A stretch of 64,000 nt of DNA, from the NCBI GenBank assembly GCA_937959115.1, contig CALGAW010000024.1:52939-116938 (forward strand). Reading direction: 5' to 3'. This DNA is from an uncultured Saprospiraceae bacterium (GTDB lineage Bacteria > Bacteroidota > Bacteroidia > Chitinophagales > Saprospiraceae). Under the pieces are notes generated by a model. The model had not been told where the DNA came from and made no database searches. It saw nothing but the letters and a program-made list of their open reading frames with translations. Positions 46,167 through 55,353 of the stretch are shown piece by piece. Positions within the stretch are counted from its first letter, which is position 1, and the number at the start of each line of letters is the position of its first letter. Both the position numbers and the translations under genes were made by a program.

Positions 46167-47072
46167 CTAGGACCGGATTTTTTTTAACCAACTTTTTAAT
46201 CTTCCTATGATCGATTTTTCTTTTTTTAATTTTTGGTTAAATTGTTCTTTTTGTAGTGTGTAACATTCCTTGTTAATACTTACATCTTCATATTCTCCAT
46301 TCCTGAGAAGAGCAAACAATTCCATCTCATTGTAAGAATCACCTTCATGGATCCAAACAACAGCAACACCTGCTTTTCTGAAAATGTTTTTAAGTGTATG
46401 AATGTTGAAATAGTAAGTGTGAACCATTCTAAAACAATGGTCTAAAAGTTTATGATTTCCAAAATTAAGGCTATTGGGTACAGCGATATACAAGATACCG
46501 TCCGCTTTCAACAAGGTTTTTACCTTATGAATGATATTGATTGGATTTGCAAAATGTTCTAATACATGTCGCATAATAATCAAGTCAAAAAAACCGTGAA
46601 ACTTCGTATCAAATTCCTGCTCTACATCTGTTCCAAGAATGTTAACGTTGATTTCTTTTAAAGCGTTTCTACACGTTGGTGATGGTTCGATTGCATAAAA
46701 ACTTGCCTGAGGTAGCTGTTCAATAATATGCTTTAAATTGTTTCCTTCTCCACTTCCAACATCCAGGATATTGTTCATCTTACTTAACTCGATTTTTTTA
46801 GATTTCAAACGCTCATACATAGGAATGTACAAACTTTTTTCCGAGTCTGAACTCATAGAAGGGCGGTAGTAACTGTCATATTCTTGCTCGTAAAATTTGG
46901 TAAGCCTAGCTTTATTCCAACGAGGATTCAAATAAGTTAATCCGCATTGACGACAAATGACGACATGTGCTGGCAGTCCAAACTGACCATACTCGCTAAT
47001 TTTATCCGTATCATCAACTCCGCAAACGATACAATCTGTTGTTTCAAATTCTTCTTTTGCTGCTGTACTCAT
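46167..47072 (-). CDS. SAM methyltransferase with N-terminal zinc ribbon
   Basis: 301 residues. The N-terminus has two cysteine pairs, CIVCGVDD and CRQCGLTYL, typical of the zinc-ribbon domain that precedes many sugar- or nucleotide-sugar C-methyltransferases. The methyltransferase core shows NILDVGSGEGNNL (motif I), AIEPSP and IMRHVLEHF. The C-terminus is basic. Similar proteins often modify polysaccharide sugars, but no glycan genes are nearby, so the target is unknown. ATG start and no operon partners. Confidence 0.82.
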   Translation of the reverse strand: MSTAAKEEFETTDCIVCGVDDTDKISEYGQFGLPAHVVICRQCGLTYLNPRWNKARLTKFYEQEYDSYYRPSMSSDSEKSLYIPMYERLKSKKIELSKMNNILDVGSGEGNNLKHIIEQLPQASFYAIEPSPTCRNALKEINVNILGTDVEQEFDTKFHGFFDLIIMRHVLEHFANPINIIHKVKTLLKADGILYIAVPNSLNFGNHKLLDHCFRMVHTYYFNIHTLKNIFRKAGVAVVWIHEGDSYNEMELFALLRNGEYEDVSINKECYTLQKEQFNQKLKKEKSIIGRLKSWLKKIRS

Positions 47073-47621
47073 ATCTATAATTTACAAACAATTTATTCAA
47101 GTTTTACTAGAAAGGAATCTACTTTTAAATCTGGGTTTAATCTATTAGAGGTTGAATCCGAGCCAAAAATAAGAATATAATTAAAGCACTGTTGTTTTTG
47201 TATTCAAATTTTGAAAAAATCTTAGGAGAACGAATACATTAGACCAACAAATTGTTCAAAATGAGGTGAATTACTACTCCGCGGATACATTGTAAAGTGC
47301 ATTTGCCTCCTGCGGATACTATCAATTTCTACAATTAATACTAAATCAAAGGTAATACTCCCGTTCAATTCCATCTCAGATTCTGTTGGAATAATCTGCT
47401 TTTCTAATTGCTCCTATCTTTTTGGATAAGAATTGATTTATTATTACTCAAATTAATTCGCCGTCGCCTAATATATAAAACAATACACATTTATATTAAA
47501 ATAAACTAAACTCCTATATCCTGACTTTATTTTCCACTTCCATCAATTTATGCTAACCAAACTAATATATTTTTGAGATGTGAAATAACGATAACCATTA
47601 ATTACAAATACTTACATAAAA
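47073..47621. other. Intergenic region, nothing assigned
   Basis: About 550 bases without a convincing gene. A short direct repeat (TGCGGATAC/CGCGGATAC) occurs near 47278 and 47314. It probably contains promoters for the divergent flanking genes, but no consensus box was identified. Confidence 0.35.
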
Positions 47622-50600
47622 ATGAAAAATCTACTCGCCATTCTTATCCTAACCTTTTCTTATACCGCTTTTGGTCAAGTATATTATGCAATGAGTTATT
47701 ATCCTAATAGTGGCAATCCTGGAGGTCACACTGACTTGACTGTAAGTGGGACATATATAGCTTTTGACCAATCTTCCAATACTTGGACAAGTTCTTATCC
47801 TATTCCCATTCCATTTTTGTTTTATGGTGATACTGTTAAAACATTTCGAACATCACATAATGGAGTAATTACTTTTGACAATCCAGGCCCTGCCCCTGGA
47901 GATAATACAAGTTTGCCTACCGCATTGTTGCCTTCGAGGTCGATCTGTGGATTTTGGGATAAACATCATTATGATTCCTACTACAACTATGGTTCAATTG
48001 AAACCAAAGTGCTTGGCACTTATCCCAATCGACAATTTTGGATCATAAATTGGTCTTGGTCACTTGGCTCTGCAATTTTTAATAATTTTGCAACTGTCCT
48101 TGAGGAGACGTCTAACAAAGTATACGTTGTTGATATATCAGGCCATGGAGGTTTACATGGAATTATAGACGCCACAGTTGGGGTGCAACTAAATGCATCA
48201 ACGGCTACACTAGCTGGGACAAACCTTGACGTAATATCTGGGAATTCAACTAGTGATAACCACTATTACGAGTTCGAGCCAAAGCCAGTGCCTGACGAGG
48301 ATGCAGGAATTGTAGGAATTGTAAGTCCTACCATACCCATTACTCCAGGAATTGACACCGTTAAAGCGACGCTCAAGAACTTCGGATTAAACCAATTAGA
48401 TTCAGTGCAAATTAATTGGACAGTGAATGGTGTTCTTCAACAGCCTGTACAGTGGCTCGCTGGAAGTTTAGCCACGTCTGATGAGACAACCGTTACCTTA
48501 GGCGGTTATAGTTTCACTGGCGGACTTTATGCTGTTAAAGTTTGGACAGCGCTTCCTAATGGTCTTGTTGATGGGAATACATCCAATGATTCTTATGAGC
48601 AAACCTTGTGTACCCCACTTCAAGGCACCTATACAGTTGGAGGCTCTGGAGCAGACTTTCCAAATCTGACAGCTGCAGTAAGCATTCTGGATTGTGGTGT
48701 TTCTGGTCCTGTTACTTTTAACATAAATCAGGGATCCTATAATGAAAGAATTACGATTGGCCCTATAACTGGAGCCTCGGCTACAAATACCATTACTTTT
48801 AATGGTAATAATAATGCAACTATTTACAGCAATCCTGATTACCAATCAGTCATAAAATTAGTTGGAGCAGAATACATTACATTTGAGCATCTTAATATTG
48901 AGAACAATGGATATTATGCTGCAACTGGCATTTTACTATTGAATGGCTCTGACCATAACACATTTAAATCCTGTCAAATCCGAATGTCTGGTCCCTGGGG
49001 CACATCCTATCCAAATTCATTAGATTGCATTTTGGGCAGTGCAAATTATCTAACCGTGGAAAACTGTGTACTAATTGGTGAGGTAGGTATTGAATTAACT
49101 GGAAATGGGGTAGGAAATAGAATACTAAATAACACGTTCTCTTACGTGTATCACAACTCAATTGTATTAGAGGGACAGGACAGTCTGGAAATTATTGGGA
49201 ATTACATTGAATTAAATAATATATGGGGGGCAATTCGAGTCAATGATGTTAAGAATTTTAAAATAAATGAAAACCAAATTATGGTTGAAGAAAGCTATAA
49301 CTATTTTTTCTTTTCCTCAGTTATCGAAGTAACAGGTGGGAACAATTCAACTCCTCAGTCATCAAATTCCCAAATAATCAACAATATGATTTATACTGAA
49401 ATGGGAGTTGGAATTTATTTAAGTGTTAGCGATGTTGATGTTCATCACAATACAATTCGATCGAAAGCTGACGAGTGTTTGAAGATCTTAGGAACCAATA
49501 GCAATGTTAACATTCTAAACAATGTCTTCTACAATGATAATAATCGCATAATCAACATTTCTCAGCCGTTTCAGGGGAATAGTAGTTTTGACTATAATTT
49601 ATTCTACACTCCTTCTTCTACCCCATTTCAATTGTCTGGGGTCATTTATTCTAGTCTTTCAGCAATGCAAGTAAATATTCCCCAAGACAACCAAAATTCA
49701 GTTTTTCTTAATCCTCAATTCTTAGGTCCTAAGAGTCTACGGTTTAATTTACCCGCAGCGAATAATCTAGCGTTACCTCTAGCACAAGTAGTCAACGATA
49801 TTGACGGAGATCAAAGACCGTCTCCTAATGAAATTAAAGTGGATATGGGCGCTGATGAGTTTTCAGTTTCTATTGTCGATATCGCATTGACTTCGATGGT
49901 TGCACCTGGAGATACCAGCTACGTTTGTATCGGTGACTCCTTGCCAATAGAAGTTATGCTTTTCAACTATGGAACAACATCCACATATAGTATAGCATCT
50001 ATAAACGTGACAGGAGCTGTAACTGGAAGTTTTACTCAAAACGTAACAGATACATTATATAGCAATCAGCCTGTTAGTCTATTTTTGGGAAATCTACCGA
50101 TAACAGATTTTGGAAACATAACAATCTCAATCTCAGTCGTAACGCCGGGAGATATCAATTCTGGGAACAACACATTGTCAAAGCTTGTTGTTCTACAAAG
50201 TGCTTTAAACGCATACACAACAGTAATGGACGAAACGGTACTTGGTGCAAATGACGGAACAATTCTCATCGATTCAATTTTGGGTGGCGTTTCACCTTAT
50301 ACAGTCAATTGGGATAATGGACAAACAGGAATCAACATCTCGGGTTTAGCCCCTGGCAATTACAATGCTACCATCACCGACAATACTGGTTGTCAAAAGC
50401 TAGTTAGCTACGAAATTTTGCCTGGCTTCCTAACTGGTGTTTTAGATTCTAATCCAATTGAAGAAATCAGCGTACAACTATACCCTAATCCGACAAGCCG
50501 CTTTGTGGTTTTGGAGATCGACAACCCCCAAATCAATGATACAATGATAGAATTGATTTCTTCAAATGGAAGCGTACTTAGACGAATGGATTCATTTGAC

Positions 50601-50714
50601 ATCCAATCGGGCAAGATAAAGATGGATCTAAGTTCTTTTTCAGTTGGGATGTATTGGGTTAAAGTTAGAACGAACGGAAATGAAATCGTCAAGAAATTAA
50701 TGATAATAAGGTAG
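47622..50714 (+). CDS. Large secreted T9SS protein with right-handed beta-helix
   Basis: 1030 residues. Signal peptide to about residue 18 (YTAFGQ). The N-terminal 200 residues are a beta-sandwich region of the nidogen-like/PKD-adjacent type seen in T9SS proteins. Next comes a CARDB-like segment (DTVKATLKNFGLNQLDSVQI), then a parallel beta-helix of about 380 residues (YTVGGSGADFPNLTAAVSIL start; repeated Asn-rich rungs such as NNTFSYVYHNSIVLEG). A Pro-rich DUF1565-like end (DIDGDQRPSPNEIKVDMGAD) follows, then another CARDB-like domain, one SprB repeat and a T9SS type A domain (LYPNPTSRF to KKLMIIR). The beta-helix suggests polysaccharide binding or cleavage, but no lyase residues can be assigned. 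Confidence 0.85.
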   Translation: MKNLLAILILTFSYTAFGQVYYAMSYYPNSGNPGGHTDLTVSGTYIAFDQSSNTWTSSYPIPIPFLFYGDTVKTFRTSHNGVITFDNPGPAPGDNTSLPTALLPSRSICGFWDKHHYDSYYNYGSIETKVLGTYPNRQFWIINWSWSLGSAIFNNFATVLEETSNKVYVVDISGHGGLHGIIDATVGVQLNASTATLAGTNLDVISGNSTSDNHYYEFEPKPVPDEDAGIVGIVSPTIPITPGIDTVKATLKNFGLNQLDSVQINWTVNGVLQQPVQWLAGSLATSDETTVTLGGYSFTGGLYAVKVWTALPNGLVDGNTSNDSYEQTLCTPLQGTYTVGGSGADFPNLTAAVSILDCGVSGPVTFNINQGSYNERITIGPITGASATNTITFNGNNNATIYSNPDYQSVIKLVGAEYITFEHLNIENNGYYAATGILLLNGSDHNTFKSCQIRMSGPWGTSYPNSLDCILGSANYLTVENCVLIGEVGIELTGNGVGNRILNNTFSYVYHNSIVLEGQDSLEIIGNYIELNNIWGAIRVNDVKNFKINENQIMVEESYNYFFFSSVIEVTGGNNSTPQSSNSQIINNMIYTEMGVGIYLSVSDVDVHHNTIRSKADECLKILGTNSNVNILNNVFYNDNNRIINISQPFQGNSSFDYNLFYTPSSTPFQLSGVIYSSLSAMQVNIPQDNQNSVFLNPQFLGPKSLRFNLPAANNLALPLAQVVNDIDGDQRPSPNEIKVDMGADEFSVSIVDIALTSMVAPGDTSYVCIGDSLPIEVMLFNYGTTSTYSIASINVTGAVTGSFTQNVTDTLYSNQPVSLFLGNLPITDFGNITISISVVTPGDINSGNNTLSKLVVLQSALNAYTTVMDETVLGANDGTILIDSILGGVSPYTVNWDNGQTGINISGLAPGNYNATITDNTGCQKLVSYEILPGFLTGVLDSNPIEEISVQLYPNPTSRFVVLEIDNPQINDTMIELISSNGSVLRRMDSFDIQSGKIKMDLSSFSVGMYWVKVRTNGNEIVKKLMIIR

Positions 50715-50741
50715 TAAAAACAAAGAGTTGAATATTGCCTA

Positions 50742-50781
50742 GGCGCAGGGATTCTGGACAGGAATTCCTGCGCCGTTTTGA
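50742..50781 (+). terminator. Intrinsic terminator
   Basis: GGCGCAGG pairs with CCTGCGCC, with an inner ATTC/GAAT extension, followed by GTTTTG. It ends the beta-helix protein gene. The trailing TTTG also acts as -33 box for the next promoter. Confidence 0.75.
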
Positions 50782-50808
50782 TATATTTACATGTATTTTT
50801 TAAATTTG
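50777..50808 (+). promoter_or_regulatory. Promoter touching the lipoprotein start codon
   Basis: TTTG at 50777-50780, 20-base spacer and TAAATTTG at 50801-50808, a near-ideal Bacteroidota promoter. The ATG follows four bases later, predicting a leaderless or nearly leaderless transcript. Confidence 0.55.
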
Positions 50809-50812
50809 TTGA

Positions 50813-51469
50813 ATGCAACGTCTATTAACCATTTCTATACTTGGTCTAATTTTGAGTTTTATTTCTTGTACTACAAAACAAGATACCAATCAACAACAAC
50901 GGCCCACAACTACAACGAAACCAGATAAACCAAAAATTCCAATCTTAGGTGTAGACGACTACCCCCTGAGTAATAAACGGTTTAGGGGAGCTGCACAGCC
51001 AGAAACACCCGTCTTCGAGATGGATGGTGTGTTCTTTTGTAATGAGAATCAAGTCATCGCCTATCATCTGTATACTGATTATTTTAGGTTAGGAATCTTT
51101 CATTTTTATAATGATGCTGTGCCAACTGAGCTTCTGAAAGCACTAAAACTAAGAAATCCACTTAGTGAAGGGCAAACTGTTGTCCCCAAAATGAATGAAT
51201 TGCACAAAGACTATTTTATATCAAAGAAGGGATTTAAACTGGGAGACTCAAAAGAAAAAGTCCTTGACATATATGGTCCACCAGATAACCAAGCAACAAC
51301 AAACAAAACAGAGCATTTGCAATGGGTTTTCGTAGGCGATCAAGTATATAAACCTTCTCAAGACCTTAAAGGCAAACCCCTTGCCTACAATAGCTATGGG
51401 CATCAAGTCAACATGTATTTCAAGGATAATAAGCTTGTTGGCCACTACTTAATGAATGAAATTCCGTAA
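50813..51469 (+). CDS. Putative lipoprotein of unknown function
   Basis: 218 residues. The N-terminus has a type II signal with lipobox FISC (Cys at about residue 19), then a Gln/Thr/Lys-rich tether. The middle has no known motif. The C-terminal 90 residues (FKLGDSKEKVLDIYGPPDN and YNSYGHQVNMYFKDNKLVG) resemble the SmpA/OmlA-like BLIP fold often seen in outer membrane lipoproteins, an analogy only. Promoter and start codon are almost adjacent (see promoter entry). No operon partners. Confidence 0.7.
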   Translation: MQRLLTISILGLILSFISCTTKQDTNQQQRPTTTTKPDKPKIPILGVDDYPLSNKRFRGAAQPETPVFEMDGVFFCNENQVIAYHLYTDYFRLGIFHFYNDAVPTELLKALKLRNPLSEGQTVVPKMNELHKDYFISKKGFKLGDSKEKVLDIYGPPDNQATTNKTEHLQWVFVGDQVYKPSQDLKGKPLAYNSYGHQVNMYFKDNKLVGHYLMNEIP

Positions 51470-51617
51470 TAAAAGGTCAGGAATCGTGGAAAACTTCCCT
51501 TTTTTAATAAAATTTGAATCCTTTTGGAACTATTCTGAAAAAGGGATTGTTAAACATTTTACAACGAAAGTATTTCGTACATATTGAAATTTTCATAAAA
51601 AATAAGTACTTTAGGAT

Positions 51618-51875
51618 ATGTTAAACAAAGTAGCAGAGCAACAAGCAACCTACAAAAGGATACGTGCTAAGCTTAAAAAAGCAGCCTCTACCTCATCAGA
51701 GCGTGTGCATATCCTTCCTATGTCAGATGGCTGGGTAGCCAAGATTGACGGGGCTAGCAACATAGCTACTTACCCCTCAAAGGAAGCATTAATTAGAGCC
51801 TTTAAAAACTCTAGATTTGCTCACTATGAAATGATTCTACATGAAAAAGATGGGAGTTACAAACGAATTGCATAA
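51618..51875 (+). CDS. DUF2188-like small protein
   Basis: 85 residues. The segment HILPMSDGWVAKIDGAS with a later YPSKEALIRAF helix matches the DUF2188 pattern (short beta-meander plus helix), followed by the IHEKDGSYKRI-like C-terminal strand pattern. The first 25 residues are a basic helix not seen in minimal DUF2188 proteins. It lies 87 bases before the TIR/deoxyribosyltransferase-like gene in the same orientation. DUF2188 members are often near restriction or toxin loci, so a partner role is a reasonable hypothesis, not a demonstrated one. Confidence 0.7.
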   Translation: MLNKVAEQQATYKRIRAKLKKAASTSSERVHILPMSDGWVAKIDGASNIATYPSKEALIRAFKNSRFAHYEMILHEKDGSYKRIA

Positions 51876-51962
51876 ACGTTATACTGGTGATATCGTCCAT
51901 TATTTATTGCAATACTCTTCTAACACCTTAATTTCTAAGCACTAATCACCAAGTACGTTTCA

Positions 51963-52886
51963 ATGGCAGTAAATAAGAAAGTCTTCATCAATTGTCCGTT
52001 TGATCAACAATACTTTCCTATTCTGAAGGCCATCCTATTTACAAATCTCTGTCTTGGACTCGAACCGCTAATTAGCGAAACAACCAATTCCGGTGAATCT
52101 AGGTTTAGAAAAATTAGAAAGTTTATTCGAGATTCCAGTTTTTCTATTCACGATTTATCTAGGATAGAACCTTTAAAAGCTGACGATCTTCCTAGGATGA
52201 ATATGCCATTTGAACTAGGTCTTGACTTTGGTGCCAAGTACTTCAACAAGTCACTCGAAAAAAAGAAATTCCTGATCCTAGAGGCTGAGCGCTTCCGCTA
52301 CCAAAAAGTGATATCTGACATCTCAGGCCACGATATCAGACAACACAACAATCAACCAGTTGAAGCCATTAAAGCAGTCAGAAATTGGCTCGCTACGCAT
52401 GTAAAGGGAAGAGTGCCCTCCTATAAGATGATCTGGTCCGCCTATCAAAATTTTAGGTTCGAGTATGACCAAACACTCAAAAGCGAAAACATTGATCCTG
52501 AAGCCATTGGTGACATCCCTTTTAGTGAAATAATTCGAGAAATGAAGGGCTGGATAAAGAATGAGTTACCAGACAACAGCATCGACTACCCTGATTTTGA
52601 ATCAGATGATACCGACTTTTCTGAACGGGAACTCATCCTAGAAAACCTCATCCGTAAAGTGGATGAGCTTTTAAAACGAAAAGGACTGGAAACAGACAGT
52701 GAGAAACAAGGATTGCTACAAACACAGAAAGTACTCCAAGAAAAGCTTAATCACCTGCGAATCGCTAATGCCTCTCTAACTGACGGAGCAAAAAAGTTTG
52801 AAGTGATGAAAGACATTGAGCAAATCGAAAAAGAAATAAAAAAAATAGAGCTGTCCCTTCAAAAACATTCATTGAATATCGAATGA
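51963..52886 (+). CDS. TIR/nucleoside-deoxyribosyltransferase-like effector with EAD-like C-terminus
   Basis: 307 residues, cytoplasmic. Residues 1-145 form a Rossmann-like domain: VFINCPFDQQYFPIL at the start, FSIHDLSRI (61-68) and MPFELGLDFGAK (81-92), where Glu84 sits where TIR and nucleoside 2-deoxyribosyltransferase enzymes carry their catalytic Glu. I recall this VFINCPFD...NMPFELGL family as widespread and uncharacterised. Residues 145-215 are a linker with aromatic residues. Residues 220-300 are a predicted coiled coil whose LQEKLNHLR and TDGAKKFEVMKDIEQIEKEI pattern recalls effector-associated domain 11 (EAD11) of bacterial conflict proteins. Suggests an NAD- or nucleotide-cleaving effector. 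No matching EAD partner is adjacent. Confidence 0.65.
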   Translation: MAVNKKVFINCPFDQQYFPILKAILFTNLCLGLEPLISETTNSGESRFRKIRKFIRDSSFSIHDLSRIEPLKADDLPRMNMPFELGLDFGAKYFNKSLEKKKFLILEAERFRYQKVISDISGHDIRQHNNQPVEAIKAVRNWLATHVKGRVPSYKMIWSAYQNFRFEYDQTLKSENIDPEAIGDIPFSEIIREMKGWIKNELPDNSIDYPDFESDDTDFSERELILENLIRKVDELLKRKGLETDSEKQGLLQTQKVLQEKLNHLRIANASLTDGAKKFEVMKDIEQIEKEIKKIELSLQKHSLNIE

Positions 52887-52981
52887 AAAACAAGGAATTT
52901 CGAACGCTAAATCGATCGATTGGACATTTGGACAAGAAATTTCCTTTTTTCTAAGAGATACATTTTACTTATAAACACCTA

Positions 52982-53251
52982 ATGAAAGCAATCACCATAA
53001 ACGTCATCGGTAAAGTGCAAGGAGTCTGGTACCGAGCTTCTACACAACAGAAAGCAATAGAGCTAGGCGTAATGGGTACCGTCCGGAATCTACCGAATGG
53101 CTCCGTATGGATTGAAGCACAAGCAGAAGAAACCGTATTGGAGCAACTAATCGAATGGTGTAAAGTCGGACCACCAAATGCCAATGTCTTGGAATGTATT
53201 GTCGATCAAGCAATCGTCAAGGAGATTAAAGGATTTGAGGTGATTCGATAA
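52982..53251 (+). CDS. acyP: Acylphosphatase
   Basis: 89 residues, the normal size. It carries the catalytic residues Arg18 in VQGVWYRAS and Asn36 in TVRNLPNGSV, typical of the ferredoxin-like acylphosphatase fold that hydrolyses acyl phosphates such as acetyl- or carbamoyl-phosphate. ATG start. Convergent with the macrodomain gene; the two stops are 13 bases apart. Confidence 0.95.
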   Translation: MKAITINVIGKVQGVWYRASTQQKAIELGVMGTVRNLPNGSVWIEAQAEETVLEQLIEWCKVGPPNANVLECIVDQAIVKEIKGFEVIR

Positions 53252-53264
53252 CGGTTAAACACTG

Positions 53265-53774
53265 TTATTCTAGTAATTTCTGGTACAATGTAAAATTCGC
53301 TTCATCAAAACAAACAAACACCACACGGTCTAGTAAGGAACTAGAATACTCTTTTACCACTTTCACAGCAATCTCAGCAGCTGCTTGCTTTGGATAACCG
53401 TATATACCAGTACTAATATTTGGAAAGGCAATGGACTTTACACCTAATTCCTCAGCCAGTTTCAAGGAGTTGATGTAACAGTTTTCTAATTTTTCTGCCT
53501 CATTTGAGACCCCATTATTCCACTTTGGACCAACTGTATGAATCACATATGCTGCAGACAGATTGCCAGCTGTAGTAACCACGGCTTCCCCTACCGCACA
53601 GCTCCCTTGCCGATTTCTGATTTTTCGACAATCTTCAAGTATTTCTGGACCTCCTTCTCTATGGATCGCACCGTCTACACCACCACCTCCTAGTAAGGAG
53701 GTATTGGCAGCGTTTACAATAATATCAACGTGCAGCTTAGTAATGTCACCTTGGATTATTTCTATTGTCATCAT
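53265..53774 (-). CDS. Macrodomain protein, probable O-acetyl-ADP-ribose deacetylase
   Basis: 169-residue macrodomain of the MacroD/YmdB class. It shows [20 protein letters not shown] (catalytic Asn in NAAN and the GGGVDGAIH loop), [11 protein letters not shown] and VIHTVGPKW, with [10 protein letters not shown] at the phosphate-binding loop. Such enzymes hydrolyse O-acetyl-ADP-ribose and remove ADP-ribose from proteins. It is close to a likely NAD-targeting effector gene (51963-52886), which may be coincidence. Two adjacent ATGs; the first is used. Confidence 0.93.
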   Translation of the reverse strand: MMTIEIIQGDITKLHVDIIVNAANTSLLGGGGVDGAIHREGGPEILEDCRKIRNRQGSCAVGEAVVTTAGNLSAAYVIHTVGPKWNNGVSNEAEKLENCYINSLKLAEELGVKSIAFPNISTGIYGYPKQAAAEIAVKVVKEYSSSLLDRVVFVCFDEANFTLYQKLLE

Positions 53775-53816
53775 TGGAAAACCAATTTTTTATTAAAAAA
53801 GTTCAATCGTTAAGTG

Positions 53817-53845
53817 TTTGAAGTAGATTTACTTCATTATCTTTG
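53817..53845 (+). promoter_or_regulatory. Promoter of the fatty-acid desaturase gene
   Basis: TTTG at 53817-53820, 17-base spacer, TATCTTTG at 53838-53845. The ATG is 114 bases downstream, so a leader of about 105 bases is predicted. Confidence 0.5.
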
Positions 53846-53959
53846 AGCCTTGTAAGAAATTATTACCCTCAATATACTTACAACACAATAAAAAACGTTT
53901 ACAAACAGACATTCCTTTTACTGAATTAGAATAAACAACTTGTTGTCTTTCTTGTTAAG

Positions 53960-54904
53960 ATGTCTGTTGGTTTTAATTTGGATAAATTTTTAACTATAAA
54001 TCATAGTTCGATGTTAAAATATCAAGCAGATCTTCGCTCCGTTTCCTTTATGATCTTTACTACAATATTGCTGTTTATGTTATGGCAATTCGGTGCTACC
54101 TTAACTTGGTGGACTTGGGTTCCCATCTATATCGTTCAGTTAGTAATGGCAGTTTCTGTGTCTGTGATGACGCACAACCACAAACATCTTCCAATGTGGA
54201 AAAGTAAGTTTATGAACATCATGACAGATAACTGGTTAACCATGTTTTACGGCTTTCCTGTTTTCGCTTGGGAGCCGACTCACATGAACAACCACCATGC
54301 ACACATCAACACGGATGAAGATTATACTAGAACTTATCGATACACAGAAAAGAACAATCTTTTTACGTTACTCACCTACCCTACTGTTAGCAGTCGTTTC
54401 CAGATGGGGCCAGTCTTTAACTTTTTTATAAGTCGATGGAAGGTCAACAAGCGAAAATTTATGTTTAACTCTTTACAAATCTTCTTCTTAGTTCTTTTTG
54501 TAGCTGTAGCGTTGCTACTAGACTGGAAGAAAGCGCTGCTATACGTCATCATTCCGCAACAATTTTCCGTCTACAGCGTGTTGATATTCAACTATGTACA
54601 ACATGTACATGCGGATGAAGAAACGAAATACAACAATTCAAGGAATATAACGGGACCATTGCTCAATTTCATTTTAATCAACAATGGCTTTCATACGGCG
54701 CACCACATTTCTCCAGGATTACACTGGAGTAAACTCAAAGAAAAGCACTATAGCTTGGCGGATAAAATCGATCCATCGCTTAATGAACATAGTTTCTTTT
54801 GGTTCCTTTTCCGTACCTACGTTCTTTCGATTTTCATTCCTAGATTCCGATCAAAATCAATGCGTTTAGCACGTATTCAAGGAGAGAAGGCATTAGTTAA
54901 TTAG
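53960..54904 (+). CDS. Membrane fatty acid desaturase-like protein
   Basis: 314 residues, about four transmembrane helices. Three histidine clusters of the di-iron membrane desaturase/hydroxylase superfamily are present: THNHKH (His72, 74, 76), THMNNHHAH (His108, 112, 113, 115) and FHTAHH (His245, 248, 249), plus HVHADE at 215-217. Likely introduces a double bond or hydroxyl group in membrane lipid acyl chains. The substrate (acyl-phospholipid, carotenoid or ceramide acyl chain) cannot be decided. It has its own promoter. A MITE-like element lies 147 bases downstream of its stop. Confidence 0.85.
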   Translation: MSVGFNLDKFLTINHSSMLKYQADLRSVSFMIFTTILLFMLWQFGATLTWWTWVPIYIVQLVMAVSVSVMTHNHKHLPMWKSKFMNIMTDNWLTMFYGFPVFAWEPTHMNNHHAHINTDEDYTRTYRYTEKNNLFTLLTYPTVSSRFQMGPVFNFFISRWKVNKRKFMFNSLQIFFLVLFVAVALLLDWKKALLYVIIPQQFSVYSVLIFNYVQHVHADEETKYNNSRNITGPLLNFILINNGFHTAHHISPGLHWSKLKEKHYSLADKIDPSLNEHSFFWFLFRTYVLSIFIPRFRSKSMRLARIQGEKALVN

Positions 54905-55050
54905 GAACTCATTCTGTTAAGGCTTATTGATTAATTAATTGTAATCATTTAATAATACTGGAATAAGCTAGGGTGCTTTATATACTGTAGCATTTTCTGC
55001 CTTGAACCTAATTCCTACATATTAAATAATTAACGGATGCAATTAAACAT

Positions 55051-55350
55051 TGAGTCTACTCTGAAAAGTCCATTTTTAAAAAACCAAGCAAAATATTGTT
55101 ATTATTAAAATGTGGAATGTTGCTTATGTTCATTTTTTTCTTGGCAAAAAAACGAACTGCAGCGGCGGACCGTCAAAAAACCCAAGACCTGTAAACTCGA
55201 AAAAATCGTTGGTTCTCGAATGCTCGAACACTACAGGTCGGCTCGCCCGCTCGGTTGCTTCATGAGAAGCTGTCAATTTTGCATTAAACATGTTGTTTTG
55301 TTGTAATTTGTTTGGGTCTTAACAAAAAAGAACTTTTCGGAGTAGGCTCA
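55051..55350. mobile_element. MITE-like element, copy 2, with terminal inverted repeats
   Basis: Ends TGAGTCTACTCTGAAAAGTC (55051-55070) and AACTTTTCGGAGTAGGCTCA (55331-55350) are inverted copies. The core at about 55110-55265 is related to that of copy 1 (4490-4745) but in the opposite orientation: both contain a lysine-rich-looking A-tract block, a TGTAAACTCG motif, a CTCGAACA motif and a GC-rich CGCCCG...TTGCTTC block. No transposase. It ends three bases from the stop codon of the gene at 55354. Confidence 0.72.
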
Positions 55351-55353
55351 ACA

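Noticed and set aside
55112..55306. 64-codon plus-strand frame
   Set aside because: Lies inside the second MITE-like copy; composition reflects the repeat.
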